From NCBI RefSeq assembly GCF_002265435.1, contig NZ_NOKQ01000276.1, positions 62,001 to 126,000 on the forward strand: DNA of 64,000 bases, in the 5' to 3' direction. The notes under the pieces were generated by a model. That model worked only from the letters and a program-made list of their open reading frames with translations. It ran no database searches and was not told the DNA's origin. Position 1 is the stretch's first letter, and each line of letters starts with the position of its first letter. The position numbers and the translations under genes are program-made. This document shows positions 26,702 to 36,313 of the stretch, piece by piece. The DNA is from Tetzosporium hominis (GTDB lineage Bacteria > Bacillota > Bacilli > Bacillales_A > Planococcaceae).

Positions 26702-27648
26702 AAGCTTTGCCTTTTGAAGAACCAATCGAAAAGCTGAAGTCGAAGATTGAAGAATTAAAAAACTATACGCAAGATGCCGAAGTGGATCTTAGTGAAGAAA
26801 TCGCCACACTGGAGTCCCGACTCGAGCAATTACGAGAAGATGTCTATTCGAATCTGCAACCATGGGACCGTGTCCAGATTGCACGTCATCCAGAACGCCC
26901 TACGACATACGATTACATTGAAACGATTGTAGACAACTTTATTGAACTACATGGAGACCGTAATTATGGGGATGATGCTGCCATTGTCGGAGGAATAGGC
27001 ACAATCAATGGGAATCCTGTAACAATCATTGGTCACCAGCGAGGTCGTGACACGAAAGAAAACGTTCGTCGCAACTTCGGTATGCCTCATCCTGAAGGCT
27101 ACCGCAAAGCATTACGCTTAATGAAGCAAGCGGAGCAGTTTGGGCGACCAATCGTCTGCATGATCGATACTAAAGGGGCATATCCCGGAAAAGCTGCAGA
27201 AGAACGTGGACAGAGTGAAGCCATCGCACGCAACTTAATTGAAATGGCTGACTTAAAAGTTCCTGTCGTCAGTATTATTATTGGCGAAGGGGGAAGTGGT
27301 GGAGCTTTGGCACTTGGAGTAGGGAATCACGTACACATGTTAGAAAACAGTACATATTCTGTTATTTCACCAGAAGGTGCTGCTTCAATCTTATGGAAAG
27401 ATTCAAGTCTCGCTCAAAAAGCAGCAGAGTCCATGAAAATCACAGCACCGGATCTTCAAGCTATGGACATCATAGATGACATCATTCCTGAAGTTAAAGG
27501 TGGAGCTCATCACGATCTAAAGCAACAAGCTGAATTTGTCAAAGAGACTATTGTGAAATCTATGAAGACTTTGACAGCTCTCTCAAAAGAGCAATTGATA
27601 CAACAACGCTATGAAAAATTCGCGAAGATGGGATCATTTTCGTCCTGA
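26695..27648 (+). CDS. accA: acetyl-CoA carboxylase carboxyltransferase alpha subunit
   Basis: 317-residue partner of AccD. N-terminal helical part (about 1-70) then the carboxyltransferase fold with [52 protein letters not shown] and [24 protein letters not shown] lies within the end of accD, so translation is coupled. A hairpin follows. Confidence 0.97.
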   Translation: MVKALPFEEPIEKLKSKIEELKNYTQDAEVDLSEEIATLESRLEQLREDVYSNLQPWDRVQIARHPERPTTYDYIETIVDNFIELHGDRNYGDDAAIVGGIGTINGNPVTIIGHQRGRDTKENVRRNFGMPHPEGYRKALRLMKQAEQFGRPIVCMIDTKGAYPGKAAEERGQSEAIARNLIEMADLKVPVVSIIIGEGGSGGALALGVGNHVHMLENSTYSVISPEGAASILWKDSSLAQKAAESMKITAPDLQAMDIIDDIIPEVKGGAHHDLKQQAEFVKETIVKSMKTLTALSKEQLIQQRYEKFAKMGSFSS

Positions 27649-27672
27649 AAACCGTGAAATAACGCACCTTTC

Positions 27673-27705
27673 AAACCTTTTTTCTTTCGAGAGAAAAGGT
27701 TTTTT
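27673..27705 (+). terminator. terminator after accA
   Basis: AAACCTTTTTTCT and AGAAAAGGTTT arms followed by a T-run; an outer TTTCAAA/TTTGAAA pair flanks it. Confidence 0.8.
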
Positions 27706-27729
27706 GCGCCCTTTGAAAGAAATTCTGAA

Positions 27730-27744
27730 AATAAAGCGTTTTCA
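27730..27744 (-). promoter_or_regulatory. putative cre (CcpA) site upstream of pfkA
   Basis: The minus strand reads TGAAAACGCTTTAT, 12 of 14 positions of the cre consensus TGWAANCGNTNWCA. A weak promoter TAGACA-17-TAAGCT (27758-27786) follows it. The same AAGCGTTTTCATT core occurs before citZ. Confidence 0.5.
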
Positions 27745-27803
27745 TTGTTTTACAACTTAGACATCTGACTTCTTGCGTGATAAGCTAAATGAAGAAATGC
27801 TGA

Positions 27804-28781
<978 letters not shown>

Positions 28782-28797
28782 GTGAGGAGACAAGGAA

Positions 28798-30558
28798 ATG
28801 CGAAAAACAAAAATAGTATGTACGATTGGACCAGCCAGTGAAAGTGAGGAAATGTTAGAACGCTTGATTCTAGCTGGTATGAACGTAGCGCGTCTGAACT
28901 TTTCACACGGAAGCCATGAAGAACACGGAGCTCGTATTGAGAGAATCCGTAAAGTTGCGAAGAAGCTTGACCGTATCGTTGGTATTTTATTAGATACAAA
29001 AGGACCGGAAATTCGTACACATAAAATGGAAAACGATGCGATTGAACTCGTAACGGGTCAATCTATTGCAATTTCTACAACAGAAGTTTTAGGAAATGCA
29101 GACGTCTTCTCCATCACATATGACAAATTGATTGAAGATGTCTTCCCAGGCTCTGTCATCTTACTTGATGATGGATTGATTGAATTGATTGTAGAATCTA
29201 TCGACAAAGAAAATGGCAAAATCTATACAAATGTAATCAATGCAGGAACACTGAAGAACAATAAAGGTGTCAATGTACCAGGAGTCTCTGTTCAGCTTCC
29301 AGGAATTACTGAAAAAGATGCTCAAGATATTTTGTTTGGTATTGAACAAGACGTGGATTTCATCGCAGCTTCTTTTGTACGTCGTGATTCAGATGTTCTT
29401 GAAATTCGTCAATTACTCGAGAAAAACGGCGGCGGTCACATCCAGATCGTTCCTAAGATTGAAAACCAAGAAGGTGTCGACAATATCGATAAAATCTTGG
29501 CAGTATCAGATGGATTAATGGTAGCTCGTGGAGATCTAGGTGTAGAAATTCCGGCTGAAGAAGTGCCATTAGTACAGAAAAAGCTGATTGCAAAATGTAA
29601 CCACTTAGGAAAGCCTGTTATCACTGCTACTCAAATGTTGGATTCTATGCAGCGTAACCCCCGTCCAACTCGTGCAGAAGCTTCTGACGTAGCTAACGCG
29701 ATCTTAGATGGAACAGACGCTATTATGCTATCTGGGGAGACGGCAGCGGGAATGTATCCAGTAGAATCTGTAGAAACTATGCATAAGATTGCAGTCCGTA
29801 CGGAAAGAGCGGTTGACTATCGTTCAATCGTTGGCAAGCTAAGCAAGAAACGCGACGTGAACTTAACGGATGCTATCGGACAAGCTGTAGCCCATACGTC
29901 TTTAAACTTAAATGTTAAAGCGGTGTTAGCTCCAACAGAGAGTGGCCACACGGCTAAAATGATTTCGAAGTTCCGTCCAGGTGTGCCTATCGTAGGTGTT
30001 ACGTCTTCAGAACGTCCAGCACGTCAATTGACACTTGTTTGGGGTGTCTATCCAATCGTTGGAGCAAAAGTTCACTCTACGGATGAAATTTTAGAGACAT
30101 CTATTGAAGAAAGCTTAGAAAAAGGCTACGTATCTCATGGAGATCTAGTTATCATCACTGCAGGTGTACCAGTTGGTAAAGCAGGTACTACAAACTTGAT
30201 GAAAGTACATGTCATCGGGGACATGGTTGCTAAAGGTCAAGGTATTGGAAAAACAACTGCAATGGGGAATGCTTACGTGGTAAAAGCTGGAGAAGTAGCC
30301 GACCCTGAAAAAGCTGAAGGCAAAATTCTAGTGACGGTTGGAACAGATAAGGATATGGTTCCAGCTATCGAGCGTTGTGTTGGGATCGTAGCAGAAGAGG
30401 GCGGTCTAACGAGCCATGCCGCAGTAGTTGGACTAACTCTTGGCAAACCGGTCATCGTGGGTGTGGAGAATGCGACTTCCTTGCTTCAAGATGAGCAAGA
30501 ACTTACAATAGATGCAGAGTCTGGTGCTATTTATCACGGTCAGGCCCACATCATTTAA
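28798..30558 (+). CDS. pyk: pyruvate kinase with C-terminal PEP-utilizer-like domain
   Basis: 586-residue enzyme converting PEP and ADP to pyruvate and ATP. The barrel includes [29 protein letters not shown], the active-site segment [13 protein letters not shown] and [15 protein letters not shown], with metal/K+ site PKIENQEG. Beyond about residue 475 is an extra domain containing [21 protein letters not shown], with the PEP-utilizer THSHAA-like motif (TSHAA), typical of Bacillus pyruvate kinases. Operon with pfkA. Confidence 0.98.
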   Translation: MRKTKIVCTIGPASESEEMLERLILAGMNVARLNFSHGSHEEHGARIERIRKVAKKLDRIVGILLDTKGPEIRTHKMENDAIELVTGQSIAISTTEVLGNADVFSITYDKLIEDVFPGSVILLDDGLIELIVESIDKENGKIYTNVINAGTLKNNKGVNVPGVSVQLPGITEKDAQDILFGIEQDVDFIAASFVRRDSDVLEIRQLLEKNGGGHIQIVPKIENQEGVDNIDKILAVSDGLMVARGDLGVEIPAEEVPLVQKKLIAKCNHLGKPVITATQMLDSMQRNPRPTRAEASDVANAILDGTDAIMLSGETAAGMYPVESVETMHKIAVRTERAVDYRSIVGKLSKKRDVNLTDAIGQAVAHTSLNLNVKAVLAPTESGHTAKMISKFRPGVPIVGVTSSERPARQLTLVWGVYPIVGAKVHSTDEILETSIEESLEKGYVSHGDLVIITAGVPVGKAGTTNLMKVHVIGDMVAKGQGIGKTTAMGNAYVVKAGEVADPEKAEGKILVTVGTDKDMVPAIERCVGIVAEEGGLTSHAAVVGLTLGKPVIVGVENATSLLQDEQELTIDAESGAIYHGQAHII

Positions 30559-30570
30559 GGACGTGATTCT

Positions 30571-30957
30571 GTGAAGTGGATCATTGCATCCGTTTTACTG
30601 TTACCTATTGTTGAATTGATCTTGTTTTTGACTGTCGGAAAGGCGATTGGTGTCTTTTGGACTCTCGGTCTGATTTTGTTATCCGGCGCTGTCGGCATTT
30701 ATTTAGTAAAATCGGTTGGAATTCAAGCGTTTAAAGACCTACCGAAACAAATTGAACGTGGTGAGCATCCAGCAAACACTGTGGTGGATGGAGTGTTAAT
30801 CGGCATTGGAGCCGTGCTAGTTTTACTACCTGGTTTCTTAACAGATGCGATTGGAATCACACTTTTATTTGCCCCAACCCGGAAATTTTATCGACCTGCA
30901 ATCAACCGATTTATCCAGCGCAAGATTCGTAAAGGAAATATTATCATCGTACGCTAA
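30571..30957 (+). CDS. fxsA: FxsA-family membrane protein
   Basis: 128-residue protein with three to four transmembrane segments (about 3-22, 27-46, 66-90) and a basic C-terminus ending RKGNIIIVR. The FxsA motif LPGFLTDAIG is present. E. coli FxsA affects phage exclusion by F plasmid; the normal role is unknown. The start is GTG, 12 bp after pyk, so it is likely in the pfkA-pyk operon, as in B. subtilis (ytzA). Confidence 0.9.
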   Translation: MKWIIASVLLLPIVELILFLTVGKAIGVFWTLGLILLSGAVGIYLVKSVGIQAFKDLPKQIERGEHPANTVVDGVLIGIGAVLVLLPGFLTDAIGITLLFAPTRKFYRPAINRFIQRKIRKGNIIIVR

Positions 30958-30980
30958 AAACCAGCCCTTGGCTGGTTTTT
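30956..30980 (+). terminator. terminator after fxsA
   Basis: AAAAACCAGCC, loop CTT, GGCTGGTTTTT. Confidence 0.92.
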
Positions 30981-31693
30981 TTAGTTAGAAGATTGTAATT
31001 GAAGTTGTGCAACTGCAACAAAACAAAGTGGGATGAGGAGAAATCCTTTGATCCCAAACAGCATCAAAGCACTCGATAATATGACAAGTACTACAAGAGC
31101 AAGTGACTGTACTCGTTGTTTCCAGAGCAATGGCTCAATCAAATGTCGTGAAAATACTAAAAAGAAGAAAAATAATAACGTCATAGATCCCAGTAAATTC
31201 TGTTGTTCGGAGTAGAAGAAGGCATCCAATAAATCAAAACATCGGGTCGTCTGACAAAGGTAATCAATGCTATAAAAAACAAAGAGCAAAACAAAGCGAT
31301 CTCCATGATCCAATCACTCGAGAGTTGCAACGTTGTATAGACGGTGTCAGTTTCCACAAACGATTGAAGTACCTCTAAGTTCCATTCACTTACATGCAAC
31401 GGCTGAATAAGTTCTGGTAGTTCTGAGGTCAGGTTTTGAATTAGTTCAATCACGGAGTTTCCAGCTTGTTTAGCTTCATTCACTGCTAGTGGTGCTGAAA
31501 TCCATACTCCGAATGCTAAAACAGACAGAGTGATGATGGACTTTAAAGGATGCCCTTTAACATAGTGCGCAACAAGGGTTAGAGTAAATGCTAAAAATAG
31601 AGCACAATTTATAGGGGTCAAAAACCATAGCATAAATATACAAAAAGCACTAATAGATATAAAAACAGAAAGTGAACGACCACTCATTTTCAT
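30981..31693 (-). pseudogene. multi-pass membrane protein gene broken by a 1-base deletion
   Basis: Two overlapping minus-strand frames encode one hydrophobic protein. The first runs from 31693 through LFFIALITFVRRPDVL and then becomes non-membrane-like, stopping at 31181. The second continues from about 31236 (DLLDAFFYSEQQ) to a stop at 30981. Adding one base to the T-run opposite AAAA at 31236-31239 joins them as RRPDVFDLLDAFFYSEQQ, giving 237 residues with about five transmembrane segments. The ATG at 31693 has only a weak GGA site. It occupies the place of ytvI/ytwI in B. subtilis but lies on the opposite strand, and I do not recognise the family. It may be a sequencing error rather than a lesion. 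Confidence 0.7.
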
Positions 31694-31760
31694 CAATTAC
31701 ATCCAATCTTTTCAAATATTTAGGGAAACAACTGTCGTACAATTGTTATTTATTTATAAA

Positions 31761-31803
31761 TTCAAGCGTTTTCATTCACAAACCCGCCATAATTAGCTAT
31801 AAT
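31761..31803 (+). promoter_or_regulatory. citZ promoter with adjacent cre site
   Basis: TTCACA (31775-31780), 17 bp, TATAAT (31798-31803). TTCAAGCGTTTTCA (31761-31774) directly abuts the -35; on the minus strand it matches cre at 12 of 14 positions. B. subtilis citZ is under CcpA control, so catabolite control is plausible. Confidence 0.7.
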
Positions 31804-31858
31804 ACGATAGGTAAGGTTGTTGAGGTACATATAGAAAGCATTCAAAGGAGAGAGACAC

Positions 31859-32974
31859 ATGACATCCACACGTGGACTTGAAGGTGTAGTAGCAACGCAA
31901 TCAGCGATCAGCTCAATTATTGACGATACATTGACTTACGTTGGCTACGACATCGACGATTTAGCAAACAACGCAAGCTTTGAAGAAGTAGTGTATCTGT
32001 TATGGCATAAACGTCTTCCAAAGCATGACGAACTAGCTGAGTTAAAACAACAGCTTGCTGACAACATGGCAGTACCAGCTGAAGTACTAGCTCACTTTAA
32101 AACATATGACATCAAATCGGTTCACCCGATGACAGCACTTCGCACAGCAGTATCTATGCTTGGCCTTTTCGACGAAGCAGCAGAAGATATGTCTGACGAA
32201 GCTAACTATTTAAAAGCAATCAAACTTCAAGCGAAGTTACCTACTTTAGTGACAGCATTTGCTCGTGTTCGTAAAGGCGAAGAGCCAGTACAACCACGCA
32301 CAGATTTAAACTATGCAGCAAACTTCCTTTACATGTTATCTGGTAAAGAGCCAGAAGCAATCGAAGTAGAAGCTTTTGATAAAGCACTTGTTCTTCATGC
32401 AGATCACGAATTAAACGCATCTACATTCACTGCACGTGTATGTGTTGCAACTCTTTCTGACATGTATTCTGGTGTTGTAGCAGCTATCGGAGCTCTTAAA
32501 GGGCCACTTCACGGTGGAGCAAACGAGCAAGTAATGAAAATGTTGAGTGAAATCGGTTCTGTAGAAAACGTAGAATCTTACATTCAAACAAAATTAGATA
32601 ACAAAGAAAAAATCATGGGCTTCGGTCACCGCGTCTATCGCAATGGAGACCCTCGTGCGAAGCACCTTCGTGAAATGTCTGAAAAATTGACAGCATTACG
32701 CGGAGAGTCGAAATGGTACGAGATGTCTGTTAAGATTGAAGAGTTAGTGACAGGTCAAAAGAAACTTCCGCCAAACGTGGATTTCTATTCGGCTTCTGTA
32801 TACCACTCTTTAAACATTGACCATGACTTGTTCACACCAATCTTCGCAGTTTCTCGCGTATCTGGTTGGACAGCTCACATTCTTGAGCAGTATGCAGACA
32901 ACCGCCTAATCCGTCCTCGCGCAGAGTACACAGGACCTGGCATGCAGACATACGTACCGATCGACGAGCGTTAA
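31859..32974 (+). CDS. citZ: citrate synthase
   Basis: 371-residue type I citrate synthase condensing oxaloacetate and acetyl-CoA. N-terminal RGLEGVVATQSAISSIIDD; catalytic His regions LHADHELNASTFTARV and LHGGANEQVM; KIMGFGHRVYRNGDPRA; Asp region YSASVYHSLNIDHDLFTPIF. AAAGGAGAG precedes the ATG. icd follows 82 bp downstream after a small stem-loop. Confidence 0.98.
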   Translation: MTSTRGLEGVVATQSAISSIIDDTLTYVGYDIDDLANNASFEEVVYLLWHKRLPKHDELAELKQQLADNMAVPAEVLAHFKTYDIKSVHPMTALRTAVSMLGLFDEAAEDMSDEANYLKAIKLQAKLPTLVTAFARVRKGEEPVQPRTDLNYAANFLYMLSGKEPEAIEVEAFDKALVLHADHELNASTFTARVCVATLSDMYSGVVAAIGALKGPLHGGANEQVMKMLSEIGSVENVESYIQTKLDNKEKIMGFGHRVYRNGDPRAKHLREMSEKLTALRGESKWYEMSVKIEELVTGQKKLPPNVDFYSASVYHSLNIDHDLFTPIFAVSRVSGWTAHILEQYADNRLIRPRAEYTGPGMQTYVPIDER

Positions 32975-32994
32975 TCCGTACGAATTATACATTG

Positions 32995-33022
32995 GGGCTA
33001 CCGCATCTTATGCGTCTAGCCC
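32995..33022 (+). other. stem-loop between citZ and icd
   Basis: GGGCTA pairs with TAGCCC around an inner CGCA/TGCG stem and TCTTA loop. There is no T-run, so it is more likely an mRNA processing or stability element than a terminator. Confidence 0.5.
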
Positions 33023-33055
33023 TTTACTTACGACCACTAGGAGGAGACAAATACT

Positions 33056-34321
33056 ATGACAAACGGCAAAATCACAGTTGAAAACGGCGTATTAAACGTC
33101 CCAAATGAACCAATCATTCCTTTCATCGAAGGTGACGGAACGGGTCCAGATATCTGGAACGCAGCAGTTCGCGTATTAGATGCTTCTGTTGAAAAAGCAT
33201 TCAACGGCGAGAAAAAAATTCAGTGGAAAGAAGTTTTAGCTGGTGAAAAAGCATTCAACCAAACGGGTGAGTGGTTACCACAAGCAACTTTAGACACAAT
33301 TGATGAGTACCTTCTAGCAATTAAAGGACCTCTTACTACACCAATTGGTGGCGGAATTCGCTCATTGAACGTAGCACTTCGTCAAGAGCTTGATCTATAC
33401 GCATGTGTACGTCCAGTTCGTTACTTCGATGGTGTTCCTTCACCAGTTCGTCGTCCAGAAGATACAGATATGGTCATCTTCCGTGAAAACACAGAAGATA
33501 TCTATGCAGGTATCGAGTATGCAAAAGGTTCTGACGAAGTGAAAAAACTTGTTGATTTCCTACAAGGTGAAATGGGCGTTAAAAACATCCGTTTCCCTGA
33601 AACTTCTGGTATCGGAATCAAACCTGTATCTGAGGAGGGAACAAAGCGTTTAGTTCGTGCTGCTCTTGAGTACGCAATCAAAGAAAACCGCGAATCGTTA
33701 ACTTTAGTTCACAAAGGAAACATCATGAAGTTCACTGAAGGAGCTTTCAAAAACTGGGGTTACGAAGTGGCTGAGCAAGAGTTCGGCGATAAAGTATTTA
33801 CTTGGAACCAGTATGACAAAATCAAAGAAGAGCAAGGAACAGAAGCTGCTGATAAAGCTCAAAACGATGCTTTAGCTTCAGGCAAAATCCTTGTTAAAGA
33901 TTCTATTGCTGATATCTTCTTACAGCAGATCTTAACACGTCCAAAAGAGTTCGATGTAGTAGCAACAATGAACTTGAATGGTGACTATATCTCAGATGCA
34001 CTTGCTGCACAAGTTGGTGGTATCGGTATCGCACCTGGAGCAAACATCAACTACGTAACAGGACATGCAATCTTCGAAGCAACTCACGGTACAGCTCCGA
34101 AATATGCGGGTCTTGACAAAGTAAACCCATCTTCAGTTATTCTTTCTGGTGTGTTAATGCTTGAGCACCTTGGCTGGACAGAAGCTGCAAAATTAATCAT
34201 GGACTCTATGGAGAAAACAATTTCTTCTAAAGTCGTGACTTATGACTTTGCACGTTTGATGGATGGCGCTACTGAAGTGAAATGTTCTGAATTTGCTGAT
34301 GAGCTAATCAAAAACATGTAA
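33056..34321 (+). CDS. icd: NADP-dependent isocitrate dehydrogenase
   Basis: 421-residue TCA-cycle enzyme forming 2-oxoglutarate and [20 protein letters not shown] at the N-terminus; substrate-binding [23 protein letters not shown] (with the phosphorylatable-type Ser and neighbouring Arg residues); [14 protein letters not shown]; metal Asp region [19 protein letters not shown]; adenine-side [20 protein letters not shown] precedes the ATG. mdh does not follow. Confidence 0.98.
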   Translation: MTNGKITVENGVLNVPNEPIIPFIEGDGTGPDIWNAAVRVLDASVEKAFNGEKKIQWKEVLAGEKAFNQTGEWLPQATLDTIDEYLLAIKGPLTTPIGGGIRSLNVALRQELDLYACVRPVRYFDGVPSPVRRPEDTDMVIFRENTEDIYAGIEYAKGSDEVKKLVDFLQGEMGVKNIRFPETSGIGIKPVSEEGTKRLVRAALEYAIKENRESLTLVHKGNIMKFTEGAFKNWGYEVAEQEFGDKVFTWNQYDKIKEEQGTEAADKAQNDALASGKILVKDSIADIFLQQILTRPKEFDVVATMNLNGDYISDALAAQVGGIGIAPGANINYVTGHAIFEATHGTAPKYAGLDKVNPSSVILSGVLMLEHLGWTEAAKLIMDSMEKTISSKVVTYDFARLMDGATEVKCSEFADELIKNM

Positions 34322-34332
34322 TTCTTTACTCA

Positions 34333-34367
34333 ACCGGACTCTCTTCATAGGGAGCCCGGTTTTTTTA
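34333..34367 (+). terminator. terminator after icd
   Basis: ACCGGACTC, loop with TTCATA, GAGCCCGGT and seven T; one mismatch in the stem. Confidence 0.88.
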
Positions 34368-34837
34368 AAAATAAATTTCAGAGTTTTAATAACCGAGCAC
34401 TCTATACTTTTTAACAGACTTTCTTCTTCTCTTTCGAGACGATGGAACTTCTCTTAGTGCAATAAACCACAGGTGCAGGATTCGCTTTTCGAGCGAATCC
34501 TGCACCTGTCTTCATCGTACGTGAGAAGATTCACATCTAGTTTAGGAAGAAAACCGGTTTGTAATTACTTTGCAGGAAGTTGTGGAAACTTACCATCCCT
34601 GATTCGGCTCTGCCTCTAGTTGGTCTTGTGATGAATACGGGTAACCTCTCAGAAACTATTTGGAGGCGGGGCTGTGCTGGGGCAAGGCCCGATAGATAGA
34701 CTTCAAACTCACAGTTTAGGACAGCGAGCGAGTTAAGGTTAGAAATAGAAATCCCTAGGTTGTATCAACTAGTTTAATAAGTATAAATAATTTTTATTAG
34801 ATTATTTGAACTTAACACGCTGTATTTTTCTTTGAGC
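34368..34837. other. non-coding stretch replacing mdh
   Basis: About 470 bp with no supportable gene. It contains a perfect hairpin at 34469-34509, GC-rich self-complementary sequence near 34670-34695 and an AT-rich end. One frame (about 34571-34700) reads open for some 45 codons and ends GNLSETIWRRGCAG...TAG, but without start, ribosome site or recognised family. It could be decayed coding sequence, a mobile-element remnant or an RNA gene. Confidence 0.4.
34469..34509. repeat. perfect 18-bp inverted repeat
   Basis: ACAGGTGCAGGATTCGCT, loop TTTCG, then its exact complement. No T-run follows on either strand, so it is not a simple terminator. Flanking ACGATG (34440) and CATCGT (34513), and CTTCTC and GAGAAG, can extend or rearrange the fold. 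Confidence 0.8.
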
Positions 34838-34997
34838 ACGAGATACCATTTCCCAGGGTATCAGAGGTTCTGCGAGACCCCGCAGTCGCCCGTAATCCAT
34901 GTGTTGAAGAGCTAAAAACTCGTATGAAACTTAGCATCACTTCACCGAGGTGCAGCGAGGAGACTCGCGGGTTCTCCCCTTGGAAATGGTGTCTCGG
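34838..34997. repeat. repeat family C, copy 2, interrupted
   Basis: Same ends as the copy at 2366-2467 (GAGATACCATTTCCCAGG and CTCCCCTTGGAAATGG). Between CCCCGCAG (ending 34885) and GCGAGGAGAC (starting about 34954) are about 67 bp that the other copy lacks. Confidence 0.8.
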
Positions 34998-35083
34998 GTG
35001 AAAGGAAGTCAATTTTATTAAGCTGGCGGGTGAGAAGCTTTCTTGATACACTAGAACCAAAGGGATGAATGGAGGAATTGCAC

Positions 35084-35560
35084 GTGTTACTAGGGAAAAA
35101 ACGCAAACTTGGCAGAAAGATCGAAGATATCACCGCAGGAGAAAAACTAGTCATCACAGAAAAAATCGAAGACAAAGATCTTTTGCTCTATTTAGGTCTA
35201 ACAAATGACGCCAATCCACTTTACATACAACATGATTACGCAATGAAAACATCATTTGGAAAGCCGATCGTACCTACCATCATGCTGACAGGCATCGTCA
35301 CATCGGCAGTATCTAAATACATGCCAGGACCGGGATCTCATGTGTTTGAACAACATTTAACATTCCCTTATCCTGCCTATCACTACGATACGCTCGAGTT
35401 CTTATTCGAAGTGCAAGACGTATACCCATCTGAAAATCAGATAGTCGTCAAGGTTGAAGCGAAAAACGAAGACCACCAAGTCGTGGTGAGTGGTACACTT
35501 CACGTTACACCACCTAAACTCGCCAACCGAATGATGGAGCAATCCATGGAAAATTTCTAA
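35084..35560 (+). CDS. MaoC-like hotdog hydratase
   Basis: 158-residue hotdog-fold protein. The hydratase-2 motif is recognisable in YLGLTNDANPLYIQHDYA (Asp-x-Asn-Pro, with the His displaced), then FGKPIVPTIMLTGIVTS and PYPAYHYDTLEF. It may hydrate an enoyl-CoA/ACP or be a non-catalytic hotdog protein. GTG at 35084 is 8 bp after GGAGG; an ATG at 35069 with a weaker site would add five residues. It lies where mdh is found in relatives, upstream of phoP. Confidence 0.75.
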   Translation: MLLGKKRKLGRKIEDITAGEKLVITEKIEDKDLLLYLGLTNDANPLYIQHDYAMKTSFGKPIVPTIMLTGIVTSAVSKYMPGPGSHVFEQHLTFPYPAYHYDTLEFLFEVQDVYPSENQIVVKVEAKNEDHQVVVSGTLHVTPPKLANRMMEQSMENF

Positions 35561-35608
35561 CACTCAGGTTTGAAAAGGGGTTTTCATTTAACTGAGGGGG
35601 AATAGACA

Positions 35609-36313
35609 ATGGCAAAGATTCTTGTAGTAGAAGATGAACAATCTATCCAAACGCTTCTCACATATAATTTAAAAGATGGAGGGTATGAAGTGATTACCGC
35701 TTCAGATGGCCGTGAAGGGCTAGACAAAGCACTCACTGAAGCACCAGACCTCATCTTATTAGATTGGATGCTTCCGCATATGGACGGTATGGAAATTTGC
35801 AAACAGCTTCGCTTGCAAAAAAACCAAGTTCCTATCATTATGCTGACAGCAAAAGATGCAGAATTTGATAAAGTGCTAGGACTTGAACTTGGTGCCGACG
35901 ATTATATGACCAAACCTTTCAGTCCTAGGGAAGTACTTGCTCGAGTGAAGGCGTTGCTCAGACGCTCTCAGCTGAGTGATCAGACAGACGGCTCAGGTGA
36001 CAAGAAGTATCAATTCGGTGATCTTGTCATCTATCCAGAACGTTTCGAGGTTTTAAAAAATGGAGAGAGTCTTGAGTTCACTCCAAAAGAGTTTGAACTC
36101 TTGATTTATCTTGTTGAAAATAAAAATCGTGTTCTAACACGTGACCAACTCCTCAGTTCTGTATGGAATTACGACTTTGCTGGGGATACCCGTATTGTCG
36201 ACGTTCACGTAAGCCACGTTCGTGAAAAGATTGAAGAGAACAGTCGCAAACCGTTCTTTATCAAAACGATTCGAGGACTCGGCTATAAATTTGAGGAGCC
36301 GAAAAAAGGATGA
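35609..36313 (+). CDS. phoP: PhoP-type response regulator
   Basis: OmpR/PhoB-family regulator of 234 residues. Receiver domain (about 1-120): acidic pocket VVEDE, phospho-acceptor Asp52 in LLDWMLPHMDG, Lys in MTKPFSPREVLARV. C-terminal winged helix (about 135-232) with LTRDQLLSSVWNYDFAGDTR and VDVHVSHVREKIE. It overlaps phoR by ATGA. Position before polA matches the phosphate-starvation regulator of B. subtilis. Confidence 0.93.
   Translation: MAKILVVEDEQSIQTLLTYNLKDGGYEVITASDGREGLDKALTEAPDLILLDWMLPHMDGMEICKQLRLQKNQVPIIMLTAKDAEFDKVLGLELGADDYMTKPFSPREVLARVKALLRRSQLSDQTDGSGDKKYQFGDLVIYPERFEVLKNGESLEFTPKEFELLIYLVENKNRVLTRDQLLSSVWNYDFAGDTRIVDVHVSHVREKIEENSRKPFFIKTIRGLGYKFEEPKKG

Noticed and set aside
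30981-31313. Independent 110-residue membrane protein
   Set aside because: The first part of this frame is non-membrane-like and overlaps the upstream frame; a one-base repair joins both into one protein.
34571-34700. IS200/IS605 TnpB remnant or guide RNA
   Set aside because: The frame ending GNLSETIWRRGCAG has a loose resemblance only; no start, no zinc-finger or RuvC motif, no defined ends. Kept only as a speculation within the mdh-gap finding.
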